A stretch of 64,000 nt of DNA from Hippopus hippopus (GCA_946811185.2 OX328102.1:48213619-48277618), one strand, 5' to 3'; shown: positions 9,560-20,472, counted from the stretch's first letter. Made by a program: numbers and translations. Notes: a model not told the origin generated them from the letters alone.

Positions 9560-10690
9560 ACTTCTTCCTTCTTGCTTTCTTTGTACGAAATGTGTTTTAA
9601 GCCGCTTTCAAGAATATTTTAGTTATATATTCTGCATACATACAACTTGCTCCGTCTTGCTGTCTTTGTATGAAATGTGTTTTTAGCCGGTGTACAATAT
9701 TTGGCTTATCGTATAATCTTTATACATACATTTTCTTCCGCTTTGCTTTCCTTCTTTAGAAATGGGTTTTAAGCCGCTTTCAACAGTATTTTAGTGTATA
9801 ATCTCTATACATACAACGTGTTCCGTCTTGCTGTCTTTGTTTGAAATGTGTTTTAAGCTGCTTTCAACAATATTTTGGTTATATAATCTGCATGCATACA
9901 ACTTGTAACGTCTTGCTGTCTTTGCTTGAAAGGTGTGTAAAGCCTCTTACAATAATATTTTAAGTTTGCAATATGCATACATCGGTTTCTTCCGTCTCGC
10001 TCTATTGAGTTGACTTGATGTATAAAGTCGCTTTCAACAATATCATAGTAGTATTAACTGCACGCATACAACATCTACCGTATAACTTTCTTCGTTTTAA
10101 AGTTGTTTTAAGTCGCTTTCAACAATATTTTAGTATATAAACTGCACACATACAACATCTACCGTATAGCTTTCTTTGTTTAAAAGTTGTTTTAAGTCGC
10201 TTTCAACAATATTTGAGTATATAATCTACATACATACAACTTCTACCGTCTTGCTTTCTATGGCTGAAAGTTGTTTAAAGTCGCTTTTAACAATATATTG
10301 GTTAGGATTATAACCTGTTTACATACAACTTCTTCTGTCGTGCTGTTTTTGTTTGAAAGTATTTTAAGCTGCTTTCAACATCATTTTAGTTATATAATCT
10401 GTATACATGCATTTTATTTGTTTCTTTGTTTAAAACGTGTTTTAAGCCACTTTCAACAATACCATAGTTGTTTGATATGCATACGTACAACTTCTTCCGT
10501 CTTGCATTCTTTGTTTGAAATGTGTTTTAAGCTGCTTTCAATAATTTTGGGGGGGGGGGGTAATAAAATCTGTATACATACCACTATTTCCGTTTTGCTT
10601 TTTTTGTATGAAAGGAGCTTTAAGCCGATTTCAACAATATTTTAGCTACATAATCTGCATACATACGTCTTTCTTTCTCTGTTTGAAGAG
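9560..10690. repeat. ~86 bp satellite, about 13 units, SINE-3'-like
   Basis: Unit: CTTGCTTTCTTTG, TTGAAATGTGTTTTAAGCCG, CTTTCAACAATATTTTAGT, TATAATCTGCATACATACAA. Units recur about every 84-88 bp (for example 9569, 9655, 9742, 9826, 9911, 9996). The TTTTAAGCCGCTTTCAACAA part matches the inverted 3' domain of SINEs S1/S2. Units are diverged, and a G10 run interrupts at 10549. ORFs here have no coding signature. Confidence 0.85.
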
Positions 10691-10790
10691 TGTTATATTC
10701 TTTACCAAACGAAAAAAAAAAATTATAGCCTTTTCCAAATTGAAAGCATTTGCCGACGACAGGTCAGTTGTTATTGAAAATATGAAAACG
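10691..10790 (+). mobile_element. Family A left half (A6)
   Basis: TTCTTTACCAAACGA, then CAAATTGAAAGCATTTGCCG and ACGACAGG. The hairpin and right arm are missing. Confidence 0.6.
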
Positions 10791-10839
10791 TTTAACGTCT
10801 TATACGAAAATCTGTTACATGTATACACGTACTTCTTTT

Positions 10840-10935
10840 CCTTAGGTAGCCGCAGGAATCGAACCCACACCCTCAAGTGGCCCGAGATGTCATGGTTTAC
10901 ACGACTCATGCTCTACCACTTCAACTACGAGCTCG
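10840..10935 (-). mobile_element. SINE S4 tRNA-like head fragment
   Basis: Minus strand: TAGTTGAAGTGGTAGAGC (A box), CACTTGAGGGTGTGGGTTCG then ATTCC (B box). It matches the head of the S4 copy at 21568. Confidence 0.6.
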
Positions 10936-10997
10936 TACATGTATAATGTCTGGTCAACTCTACCCGTCTTTCTCCTTACGGTATCTTTTACCTTTAA

Positions 10998-11532
10998 AGG
11001 TGGGTATTTAGGTTTTTCACATCTCACCAAATTAAAAAATATATATATCACTGAAATTTATATGAAAAAACAATACAAATCATCAATAATTAAGAATCAT
11101 AAAATTACAAAAAAAATTTGTTTTGATGGTGTTCCCTTAAAAGGCTACGTAGCTTCTTAAGGTATTTTTAGATTTCGCACCAGAAATCAAAAAAGCATTG
11201 TGGGAATGTCAAGTGACTGGCACGTGACTAATGACGCTTAAATTCCATGACATAAACATGTAATTATTTTCCATAATGTCTTCTTCGGACGCTATGTTTG
11301 AAGCTTTGTCTGTGTATTTCCGGTATGTAAATGAGCGAGTTGCCCATGTAAAAATAGAACGTGTTTCCTGTCGGTGTCGACCTGGGCCGTAGTAAATCTT
11401 TAATTTCTCTTGTTGTTGGATGATTTTCGACTACTGGGGTTTTATGAATGAAAATTAAAAGGCTTTGGGAGTATAAGGATGATTTTTTTGTATTTTTGTA
11501 AAATTTTCATCCCAAAATCTGAAGGGCCACCT
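10998..11532 (+). mobile_element. Family K element (K1), 535 bp, TTAA target
   Basis: TTAA at 10994-10997 and 11533-11536 flank ends AGGTGG and CCACCT. The body matches K2 (47113-47656) almost throughout, including GGTGTTCCCTTAAAAGGCTA and GCGAGTTGCCCATGTAAAAA. No ORF of note. A non-autonomous TTAA element. Confidence 0.85.
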
Positions 11533-11679
11533 TTAAGAACCAATATGGCAGGTTCTTCTGTACTTTTATGACAGGAGGTCAATAACCCGTGTGGCAATGA
11601 AATCAACAGTTCACTTATTAATGACATTATTATGTAAAATACATGATCAAAAAGGTGGCATGGCCATTAAAATTACATT

Positions 11680-11890
11680 TGACGATATTGATTGATTTCA
11701 CCAAACATAGAGTAATCTTTTTTTTTTTTTCGACTATTGGGAAAGAGACCCTTTAAAAACATTGCAAAAAAGAAGAAAATACTACTAACAAGCATTTTCC
11801 CCTTTTCCCACATTGTTTTTCTTTCCTTTAAAACACAGGCCCAAATATACGAGCTATATCTATATATCGCGTTTGTAAATGCTTTCAATT
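11680..11890 (-). mobile_element. Family A MITE (A7), diverged
   Basis: Core AAAAACATTGCAAAAAAGAAG faces CCCTTTTCCCACATTG; right part TTTGTAAATGCTTTCAATTTGG. Ends decayed. Confidence 0.6.
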
Positions 11891-11999
11891 TGGCTAGAGT
11901 CTAAAACTTCATCGCCTTGTAAAGTGTTGAAGACAGAATCATTGTACAAATTTATATTTTTGTCAATAGAAAGTTCGAGCCGATAGTATAACAAATATG

Positions 12000-12255
12000 G
12001 GCCATGCTCTGGCAATAGGGGGCTTAATGCATCTCCATGATCCATGATAATAAGCAAGTCATCTCATAATTATAGATCCATGAAATCTTATCAGTATAAC
12101 AATCGAATGAGTCATGAGGTAGCTTGATCCTTTGACATCCAGAAGATTTACCCAAAAGCAAAAAGTTTCGACTCAGGTCAGTCTGCGCGGATTGCGCAGA
12201 CTGACCTGAGTCGAAACTTTTTGCAAATGCGTTAAGCCCCTTTTTCACAGAGCAT

Positions 12256-12257
<2 letters not shown>
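12000..12257 (-). mobile_element. Family B MITE (B4), perfect 31 bp hairpin arms
   Basis: TIRs GCCATGCTCTGGCAATAGGG and inverse at 12230-12257. The hairpin 12158-12224 has 31 bp perfect arms around GGATT. Relative to other copies, CAGTCTGCGC faces GCGCAGACTG: both arms changed together. Confidence 0.88.
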
Positions 12258-12290
<33 letters not shown>

Positions 12291-12311
12291 ACAGACAGAC
12301 ATATATATATA
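12258..12311. repeat. Microsatellite (AC)n(AGAC)n(AT)n
   Basis: Starts exactly at the end of B4's TIR. Confidence 0.9.
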
Positions 12312-12334
12312 TCAATTTTTTTTTTCGCTGGAAA

Positions 12335-12430
12335 CAAATCAAGCCTTATCGGATACTGAAGATCAGAGACCAGACTACACTTTCTGTACAATCTGATCTT
12401 CATCTAGATTCTACCCTGTCCGCAAAAAAA
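12335..12430 (+). repeat. Family C fragment, decayed
   Basis: GATCAGAGACCAGACTACAC with TACAATCTGATCTTCATC, then CCTGTCCGCAAAA. Confidence 0.5.
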
Positions 12431-12439
12431 AAAATTCCT

Positions 12440-12980
12440 ATTTTCTCGAGTTGGCGGGGTTAGACCTCAAATTGGCCAATCAACATTTGTACTGGATTTG
12501 TCCCTTGCGATGCCGAATTCCGAGGTTCTTCGTAAACCTAACTCGGCATTCTTCGCATATTACCACGAAGACTGACTTCTCACGACGTTTTCCATACCTG
12601 ACAGCCATTATGCATTAGAAATGGCCAGAGAAACATGGCTTTTCAGATCAAATCATACCTAGGGTACCTTGCATATACTCTAAAAAGATAACCCTGTGTT
12701 GCATTGTGTACTTCAAAGAAGGTCTATTGGAAACATTGTTGAAAAAGGAGCCTTTGCTTGTAACAAGCAATTTCTCCCTTTCTCACGACATTATCTACCC
12801 TTCCAGAGAATTCAAATTCATTTCTACCAACTTCGAATCTGCTGTTTGCGTATGCTTCCAAAATCGACAGAGTCTGGCATTTGTCGTTAAGGCAAGGGTA
12901 AAGGAGTAAAATTGATTTTGTTGGTTGTTGCATGTACGACAAATCCCCCCCCCCACCCCATTTGATTTTCAATAAAAAAC
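12440..12980. other. Mostly unrecognised; decayed A-like hairpin at 12726-12795
   Basis: GGAAACATTGTTGAAAAAGG with a weak complement near 12775 (TTTCTCCCTTTCTCACGACA). Overlapping small ORFs show no recognisable product. Confidence 0.4.
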
Positions 12981-12989
12981 CCGACTACC

Positions 12990-13200
12990 TAAAGCAAATA
13001 CGGTAAACCAATAACTGAATGCAAAAACTGTAAACCAATAACTGTCAATGCAAAAACTATAAACCAATAACTGTAAATGCAAAAATTGTAAACCAATAAC
13101 TGTAAATGCAGAAACTGTAAACCAAGAACTGTTAATACAAAAACTGTAAACCAAGAATTTTACATGTAAAAACTGTAAACCAATACCTGTAAATGCAAAA
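12990..13200 (+). repeat. Minisatellite, ~28 bp unit (left block)
   Basis: Units of AAACCAATAACTGTAAATGC plus AAAAACTGT, about seven copies. Confidence 0.85.
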
Positions 13201-13264
13201 CTAATGCAATGACTTCTCGGGGTATTTTTGTGTGCGTAGAGAGTGGTGTGTTATGCAATTTCAA

Positions 13265-13555
13265 TTTTGAGAGGGCATGTTAACAAGTTATTGGTTTGCA
13301 GTTTTTGCATTTAAAGTTCTTGGTTTACAGTGTCTGCATTTGTAGTTATTGGTTTACAGTTTTTGCATTTATGGATATTGGTTTGCAGTATTTTGCATTT
13401 ACATGTGCATTTATTGGTTTACATTTTTTGCATTATAGTCACAGTAATGGTTTACAGTTTTTGCGTTTAGCTAATCAGACCCCCGTCCTAAGACCTTACC
13501 CCCTCCTGACACTGTCTTCAGCTCATTTTGGCACTGTTAACATGCCCTCTCAAAA
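13265..13555. mobile_element. TIR-bounded block with inverted minisatellite
   Basis: Ends TTTTGAGAGGGCATGTTAAC and its inverse (GTTAACATGCCCTCTCAAAA at 13536). Inside, the 13.0 kb minisatellite recurs in the opposite orientation (TTATTGGTTTACAGTTTTTG). A direct repeat of the segment before it (ATGCAAT...CTCGGGG...GTGTG) follows from 13570. Confidence 0.6.
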
Positions 13556-13591
13556 GTAACAAGTGCGAAAACTGTAATGCAATAACTTGTC

Positions 13592-13592
<1 letters not shown>

Positions 13593-13645
<53 letters not shown>
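13593..13645. repeat. Microsatellite (GT)n
   Basis: About 26 GT units; it replaces the TTTTTGTGTGCG of the homologous segment at 13223. Confidence 0.95.
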
Positions 13646-13649
<4 letters not shown>

Positions 13650-13704
13650 GGTGGGGGTTTATTAATTTGAATTTTGACAGGGAAAGCTTAACAGACCCAC
13701 AATG

Positions 13705-14190
13705 ACCAGGAAACGGGTGGAGGGGCGTGGGTGCAGAGAAGTCTTACGACGGGACATGATTATGTCCGGATGCGGATTATCTTAAAAGTGCGTCATAAAT
13801 GCAGTTTCCTGTATATTGCATTATGCATAAAACGATTATACACTCTTTGAATTAACAAAATGAGGAAATTTCATAAATATGTCAAAATACACTTATAGCG
13901 AGTGTATTTATGGACAAAATAGCTCTCTGATGTGGTCACATACTTAGAGAATCTGGCAGAAAACAGGCTAGATTTATTAGCAGTGAAAACTGTGTTTTCA
14001 GCGAGTCACGTAAGCTATAAATTACACACAACTACCATAAATATTCTGTAAATATGCAAACCGTTGCCTGCTAATTAGTTAATATTTTTTTGCAGCCATC
14101 AAAGGGCCTCCCTTTGAACTGTCTTATACTAGACTCATAATTGATGTTCACAAAAATGAGAAAGCACCAGTCGACAATCTATGCATAATG
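13705..14190. other. No recognised feature
   Basis: AT-rich, no hairpin family or exon recognised. Confidence 0.45.
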
Positions 14191-14191
14191 A

Positions 14192-14414
14192 GTAACTCTT
14201 TACAAAAATTTTAGACCTGTTCAAATTGAAACCATTTGCAGACGACGAGGGAAATGTGGATCAAATGATGAACGTTGTCTTTGAAAGGGTAGAAAACATT
14301 GTGAGAAAAGGAGAAAATGCTGGTTACCAGCATTTTCTCCTTTTCCCACAATGTTTTCAAAAGGCTTCTTCCTCAGGGTCGTTAAAAACTTGGGAATGTA
14401 TGGTAAAGAGTTCA
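14192..14414 (+). mobile_element. Family A MITE (A8)
   Basis: Intact hairpin. Right terminus GGTAAAGAGTTCA has lost the TTAA by one change and is shared with A9. Confidence 0.8.
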
Positions 14415-14621
14415 CTCTATACCAAAATTACAAAATTTTAGACTTTGTCCAAATTGAAAGTATTTGCAGACAACAAAATAAATGAGACTCAAAAAATCAA
14501 AATTTGCTTTTTGAAGGGTATAAAGCATTGTGGGAAAAGGAGAAAATGCTGGTAACCAGCATTTTCTCCTTTTCCCACAATGTTTTCAAAAGTCTTCGTA
14601 GGGATTGTGTAGTAAATGATA
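14411..14621 (+). mobile_element. Family A MITE (A9), adjoining A8
   Basis: Head-to-tail with A8. Perfect hairpin at 14525-14592. Confidence 0.8.
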
Positions 14622-14671
14622 AGCTCATATATTGTTTATGTTTTGTAGATGAAAGACTTCTATATGCAGTA

Positions 14672-14882
14672 TCTAATCCTTTCCGGCCTTGGCATAAAAG
14701 GCCTTTTGAAAACATTGTAGGAAAAGGAGAAAATGCTGGTTTCCAGCATTTTCTCCTTTTCCTACAATGTTTTCTATTATTTTAGAAACTAATCCTGTCA
14801 TCTAAGTCGTGTTTAATTTGTCGTCTGTAAATGCTTTCAATTTGGGAAACCCTTAAATTTTTTGTCGTCTGGTAGAGTTGAC
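14672..14882 (-). mobile_element. Family A MITE (A10)
   Basis: The hairpin has paired changes (GTAGG facing CCTAC; GGTTTCC centre). Ends TTGTCGTCTGGTAGAGTTGA. Confidence 0.8.
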
Positions 14883-14994
14883 TTAGACGGTTTCATATAA
14901 ATAAAGACGTTTTTTTTTTCCGCGATTACTTAACATAACAAACTCACGGTGAATGAAAAATGTTTTTCGTCATAACTTGGAGACATGACGCTGA

Positions 14995-15080
14995 AGGTGT
15001 AGCACAAAGATCAGACCAGATCAAAGATCAGACTGACTGCACAGTCTGATCTTGATCTACGTCGTCAGCAAAAGCTATCT
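14995..15080 (+). repeat. Family C hairpin fragment
   Basis: GATCAAAGATCAGACTGACT with CAGTCTGATCTTGATCTACG. Confidence 0.55.
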
Positions 15081-15082
15081 AT

Positions 15083-15250
15083 GCCGGGAAAGGTAGTTTG
15101 CTGGTAACCAGCATTTTCTCCTTTTCACCCACAATGTTTTCTATCACTTCAAGAACAAATCCAGCTATTTACGACACGTTTAATGGTCGTCTGCAACTGC
15201 TGTCAATTTGGAACAGTTCTAACATATTGTCGTCTGCTAAAGCGGTAAAC
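15083..15250 (-). mobile_element. Family A fragment (right part)
   Basis: Half of the core (CTGGTAACCAGCATTTTCTC) and the long arm TCGTCTGCAACTGCTGTCAA to GGTAAACTT. Confidence 0.6.
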
Positions 15251-15424
15251 TTCATACAGTAATGACAGGCGAAGAATTACATGAATTCCTCGTAATCTTT
15301 TCTCAATTAGACTGAAAGAATCAGCGGACAAACTATAGTGTGCAATCCAAGTGTTATTCAATTTACATAACATACAATATTGTAAGCTAAACGCTTACCG
15401 TGCCAGTCACTATTGTTGTGTTGG

Positions 15425-15500
15425 CGGACAATAAAGATCAAGATCAGACTGCACAAAATATGTAGTCTGATCTTGATCTACACATTCCGAATTACTGATA
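15425..15500 (+). repeat. Family C hairpin fragment
   Basis: AAGATCAAGATCAGACTGCA faces TGTAGTCTGATCTTGATCTA. It lies in otherwise unrecognised DNA (15255-15630). Confidence 0.55.
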
Positions 15501-15635
15501 TAATTCGGCTAAAAAGTTCTCTGAAATAACAGTTTTTTGGGCATGTGTGGCATCGATGTTCATGCTACCAAGAAAAGTGTTAATCTTTTTCTCTTCTGTC
15601 TAAACCTTGAGAATGCTATATACAATGTAATATGT

Positions 15636-15880
15636 TTGACATTTATGAAAGGGGCTTTAAGCGTCTTCAAAAAACGTCGACCAATATCAGCCTGCGCAGT
15701 CCGCGCAGGCTGAAATGAGTACTATGTGTAAATTTTTTGCTTGTAAAAAGACCATTCTACTCCCAGATTTAGTCGATTGTCAGACAAAAGGGATTTAGAA
15801 CATCCATAATTGTGTGATGACTTGCTTGGTACCATGCATCACGGAAATGCATTAAGCCTCTTTTTGCCAGAACGTGGCTT
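15636..15880 (+). mobile_element. Family B MITE (B5), diverged
   Basis: Hairpin reduced to CAGCCTGCGC...GCGCAGGCTG. Right TIR CATTAAGCCTCTTTTTGCCA is clear. Confidence 0.75.
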
Positions 15881-15959
15881 ATATGTAAATTATATGAATA
15901 TTTCTCACCAACTGTAAATTTAATAATATTGCCATTTTGAAGTTCTATTAGGCAAAAGA

Positions 15960-16040
15960 AAATCTTGAAGTATTGGACAGTGTAGATTTAAGATCAGATT
16001 GTACATATACGTACAGTCTGATATTGATCTACACTGTCCG
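15960..16040 (+). repeat. Family C hairpin fragment
   Basis: GATCAGATTGTACATA faces TACAGTCTGATATTGATC, with a paired C-G to T-A change in the stem. Confidence 0.6.
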
Positions 16041-16210
16041 CAAAAGTGAATTATCAGCATACAGAGTAACGCATGACCACCAAAAAAAGCCTTCCTTTGC
16101 GTAAATTTTCCTTAAACTTTGCGTCTTGCCTAGAATACATACAAAAATATATGGTTAATATTATTTGACATAAATCTGTTTAATAATATTGAATCAAGTT
16201 AGGACAGTTT

Positions 16211-16447
16211 TTAACTCTTTACCAAACGACAAAACCTTACACATTTTCCAATTTGAAAGTATTTGCAGACGACAAAATAAATGTGACTAGAAAAAAAAAA
16301 AGGAAATTTGGCTTTGGAGGGGTACAAAACATTGTGGGAAAAGGAGAAAATGCTGGTAACCAGCATTTTTTCCTTTTCCCACAATGTTCATTAATAGGTT
16401 TCTTTCTTGGGGTCGATAAAATTCTGATTTGTGTGGTAAAGGGTTAA
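16211..16447 (+). mobile_element. Family A MITE (A11), complete
   Basis: TTAA at 16211 and 16444. Both termini TTAACTCTTTACCAAACGAC / GTGGTAAAGGGTTAA. A-run expansion in the left arm. Confidence 0.88.
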
Positions 16448-16449
16448 GC

Positions 16450-17190
16450 ATACATATTGTATTTAGCAAGCATGAAGAATTTCCCAGCCAAGGCAAACGT
16501 TAATAGATCAAGTAAGGACAGTTTTTTAAGGACACGGACAGCTGTATGGATATAAAAGACATACGAAAAAAAAAAAAGAAAAATGTACTTTACCCCTCGG
16601 TCTTTTCGAGCATCCTGGTTCCGTTTCCAATCATAATCGTTCGGCTGACTGTCTCCAAATTTACACGTCCACTTTCAGTCATCAAACACAACAGAAATAA
16701 ACACAGTCCAGAATATATCCGGGTACTATGCTCCACAAACATGGCTGCAGTATTGCGTCAAGAAAACGCCTGCCATCGGCTTATTGACAAAATCCTCAGC
16801 AATGATAAATTTTCTATCAATGAATCCATGTTTAAAAAAAAAAATATTTCTTAAATTGGGTTTATTTCAATATTTTTTTTTTCAAATCCCCGAATTTTTC
16901 TATCCACCTGCTGTTTCTAATCGATCACTGTCAATCACTAATGAGGCGTTTAGCAAGAAATGCAGAAGAGTGGAATGAAATAATTATATTTGCTCACTTT
17001 TCCATGCGTTAATATGTAAATATATCATTACAAATTGAATTCAGCCCTAAGATTTTCAGTCCGTCTATCAGTCCTTTGAAATAAACACTACCATATAGTC
17101 CGTGACGCGTGCTCAATTGCATTTTAAACGGTTTCGGTCTAAGGCCAAGAGAATGATAATACGCGGTTTCGACAACGAGACTGCCAAACC
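16450..17190. other. Unrecognised; weak candidate start codon at 16741
   Basis: ACAAACATGGCTGCA has a good Kozak context and opens MAAVLRQENACHRLIDKILS before running into an A-rich tract and stop at 16852. No splice donor of quality and no recognised family, so it is not called as a gene. Confidence 0.25.
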
Positions 17191-17197
17191 AAAGTGT

Positions 17198-17426
17198 TTA
17201 ACAATTTACCAAATGACAGAATTTAAAACTTGTCCAAATCCAAATTATTTGTAGACGATAACTTAAATGTGGCTCAAATGATGCAATGTTCGTTTTGAAA
17301 GGGTAGAAAACATTGTTGGAAAAGGAGAAAATGCTGGTTGCCAGCATTTTCTCCTTTTCCCACCATGTTTTCAAAGGCCTTCTCTCTTACGGTCAATAAA
17401 ACTCGGATTGTTCGATAAAGGTTTAA
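17198..17426 (+). mobile_element. Family A MITE (A12), complete
   Basis: TTAA at 17198 and 17423. Hairpin centre GGTTGCC. Confidence 0.85.
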
Positions 17427-17454
17427 TCTGCACTACACTGAAGAAAACTGAATC

Positions 17455-17540
17455 TTGTTATTGCTGACAGTGTAGAATAAGATAAAACTGTACTGCACAA
17501 TGCAGCCTGATCTGGTCTTTACACTGCACTATCTGTTGTT
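17455..17540 (+). repeat. Family C hairpin fragment, decayed
   Basis: GACAGTGTAGAATAAGATAA then AATGCAGCCTGATCTGGTC. Confidence 0.45.
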
Positions 17541-17544
17541 AGAT

Positions 17545-18150
17545 TCCTAGTGAAATCAGCCTGACGTTTCCGTATTTTTCGCCAGTACGCCACAAACTTC
17601 GTCACAGCAACGTTAAACAACACAGTTAGTGACCATAAATATTTCATTAAATTCCCAGTTCCGGTTGACTTAGATGCATTTGTCAGTGTTATGAAAATTT
17701 ATTACGTTGCGTTTGATAATGCAACTGAAAGAGAAACTATACCGGTGGAAAGCGAGGTTACTGGAGCTACTTACCCTAATGTACTATAAGTGTTCGTCAA
17801 CTGACATCAAAGAAGTCGCTTTCTAACATCAAATGCTGTTATTGTCAATGTAAAATGTTGACGTTTTTCGGAAATGTATTTATCACAATTTAAACAGCTA
17901 CATTCATATCATTTCAATCTATCGAGTCTGAAAATGTATATTTCTATATAAAATTTATGTTGCTTCGTTTTAATAACTATACATGTAAGGTTTATAACTG
18001 TAGCTTCATATTTTGAAGCCCCATTAAAATAATAAGTAAAGTTGGAAATACATGTCAGTCTATGGGATTTCGGACTTTGATTAAAAATTTAAGGCCACTT
18101 ACATGATCTGTGTCATCTAGACGCGCTTTGTATTTCACCTCACTTGCAAG
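17545..18150. other. No recognised feature
   Basis: No repeat family, exon or tandem array recognised. Confidence 0.45.
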
Positions 18151-18153
18151 CCT

Positions 18154-18526
18154 TTAAGTAACAATGAAGGCCAAATGTAAACAAAGCGGGTGTTAAAATG
18201 CATTTCAATTTATATCATACCATTTAAAAGTATGGAAATTATTGTGAAGATGACAATCTGTCATTGTACGGTCGGTCCAAGTGTTAGTTGGTGACAGAGA
18301 AATTAATTTCAAAACTAGGTTAAAACCTGCCAAGTAGCTGTGTCTTTTGTTTACTTTTTGCCTGATATTAAAATTCTTTTTTTCTGCCAGCTACTAACAT
18401 ATGGCCCAACCACAAGATAACAGACTGTCATCTCCACAATATTTTCCATACTTTTAAATGGTATGATTTAAATTTAAATGTACTATGACACCTATTTTGA
18501 TATTTTGTTCTTTACTAGGCCTTTAA
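18154..18526. mobile_element. Family E fold-back element (E1)
   Basis: Long inverted arms: AAACAAAGCGGGTGTTAAAA, then ATCATACCATTTAAAAGTATGG and AATATTGTGAAGATGACAAT, with the inverse arm from 18330. A central TTTTGTTTACTTTTTGCC remains single. TTAA at 18154 and 18523; the latter is shared with A13. Confidence 0.75.
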
Positions 18527-18761
18527 ACCCTTTATAAGAAGACAAAATTTTAGACTTGTCCAACTTGAAAACATTTACTGACAACAAATCAAACGTCGCT
18601 CAGATGATAGGATTTGTCTTTAAAAGGGTTGAAAAAACAATGTGGGAAAAGGGAAAAAAAAAAAAAAAACAGTTTCAAGTATTTTCCTCTTTTCCAAGAA
18701 TTATTTCCGCGGTTTTCTTTCTAAGGGTTGCTAAAACGAAGAATTGTTTGGCAAAGGGTTA
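18523..18761 (+). mobile_element. Family A MITE (A13)
   Basis: Left end TTAAACCCTTTATAAGAAGAC. The core is disrupted by a 16-base A run. Confidence 0.7.
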
Positions 18762-18792
18762 CGTACGACCCGAAATAATTCTTTTTCAGATA

Positions 18793-19004
18793 TTAAAACT
18801 TTGGACTTATCAATATTGAAAGCATTTGCAGATCACAAATCAAAATTGTTTCAAAGATTTGAGTTTATATTTGAAAGAATAACAACTTCGCCAGAAAAAG
18901 AAAATATGCTGGTTTGCAGTATTTTCTACTTTTTCTTACATCATTTCAGAGGCCTTAATCCTCATAGTCTGCATAACACGGGGTCACGTCGTAAAAGGTT
19001 TTAA
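18793..19004 (+). mobile_element. Family A MITE (A14), diverged
   Basis: TTAA at 18793 and 19001. TTGAAAGCATTTGCAGATCA conserved, hairpin weak. Confidence 0.65.
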
Positions 19005-19047
19005 CGTTGAACAAGATGCATTTCTTTTAAGCGTTTTCATAAATTTT

Positions 19048-19312
19048 TGGGTCATGTTCTGGCGAAAGTGGGCTTAATGCATCTCCGTGATGCATGATAC
19101 CAACCATGTCATCACATAATTATGGATTCATAAAATCCATTTTGTATTACAACCTTACAACCAACTGAATCCTGAGGTAAACTGGTCTTTTGAAATGTAG
19201 AAAATTGACCGAAAGCAAAAAGTTTCGACACGGGTTAGCCTGCGCGGACCGCGCAGGCTGACCTGGGTCGATACTTTTTGCAGATGCATTAAGCACCCTT
19301 TTCATACAGCAT
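19048..19312 (-). mobile_element. Family B MITE (B6)
   Basis: Hairpin GCAAAAAGTTTCGACACGGG facing CCTGGGTCGATACTTTTTGC around GGACC. Both TIRs recognisable. Confidence 0.82.
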
Positions 19313-19585
19313 AGATCAAACTATTTATGCGTGTATCTTTAATTAATAATGGCAGATTATATAAACCGAGCTTGAAAAAAAAACCTTTGTGATGAAACAG
19401 CGAGAAAAAAGTTATAAAACAAACCCCATGAGGTAATTGCAAGACAGACACAATTATTTTACTTATCGTGGCCTTGTACAATAGACATGGTAGAAGCTCT
19501 TACAAGACGTTGTGGTAGCCGATCGTTAGTTACTTGGTTGGATGGCCAGTTAGGCAGTACAGGATTGGCGAGGGGGCGGGGGGGA

Positions 19586-19765
19586 TGAAGAGAGAGAGTG
19601 AAAGAGAGAGAGAGAGAGAGCGAAAGAGAAAGAGAGCGAAAGAGAGAGACAGAGAGCGAAAAAGAGAGAGAAAGACACAGAGAGAAAGAGAGAGAGAGAA
19701 ATAAAAGGAGAAGAGAGAGAGAGGGGGGTGGCAGGCAGGCAGATAGACAGACAGACAGACAGACG

Positions 19766-19806
<41 letters not shown>
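19586..19806. repeat. (GA)n-rich microsatellite with GACA/GCAG runs
   Basis: Purine-rich tract; the 209-codon minus ORF across it is a low-complexity artefact. Confidence 0.92.
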
Positions 19807-19808
<2 letters not shown>

Positions 19809-19819
19809 GATTAGACGAT

Positions 19820-20470
19820 TAGATATATAAAATACCTCAAACCTTAACTTCAAAACAAGACATGATAAAAATACGGCGGGGATAGTTTGCACCAGTGATA
19901 CAAGTACGTGAACTCGTATATTATATACCTTTCCACCAATTTTCTCTGCCATATACTTATCTGATATACGAATAACAGGATTTTTAACACATGCACACAC
20001 ACGTGGCTTACCCCAATTCCGAACCCCACCCCCGAACCCCACCCTAGAACGCACACCTTTAAAGACGCCAAGGCGAAAGGAAAACCGGTTGCTTAAAAGT
20101 TCGCCAGTTTGATCCTCAAATATAAGTTTTTCTCTTTCAAATAATTGTTTAATCTCCAACTAAATATACAAATCTTGAAGATTCTAAACAACACGAACCG
20201 AATCCCTGTATAGAGCTATTCAACCAATTATATTACAATACAACATTCATATGTTACCACCCCCACCCCTCCCGTTCCCACCCACCCCCGCCACCCGATC
20301 GTGGGCAGCTTTTGAGAGCACTGTCAGAAAAGAAACAAAGTTTTACCGATTATTTTACAGACGGCTCTTTTTCCTAATTTAAAAAAAAAGAAAAAGATTT
20401 CGTTCGTATTACTTGTCCTCAAAAGTGATAGATGTAAAGATTGTCTGTACGATGAAGTGTTCAATCGATC
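19820..20470. other. No recognised feature
   Basis: C-rich patches CCCCACCC at 20025 and 20260 only. Confidence 0.45.
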
Positions 20471-20472
20471 GA

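Noticed and set aside
16741..16854. First exon starting MAAVLRQENACH
   Set aside because: Good Kozak context only; no donor site, no recognised family, and it runs into an A-rich tract.
19530..20159. 209-codon minus ORF rich in Ser/Leu
   Set aside because: Mostly a (GA)n microsatellite read on the other strand; low complexity with no domain.
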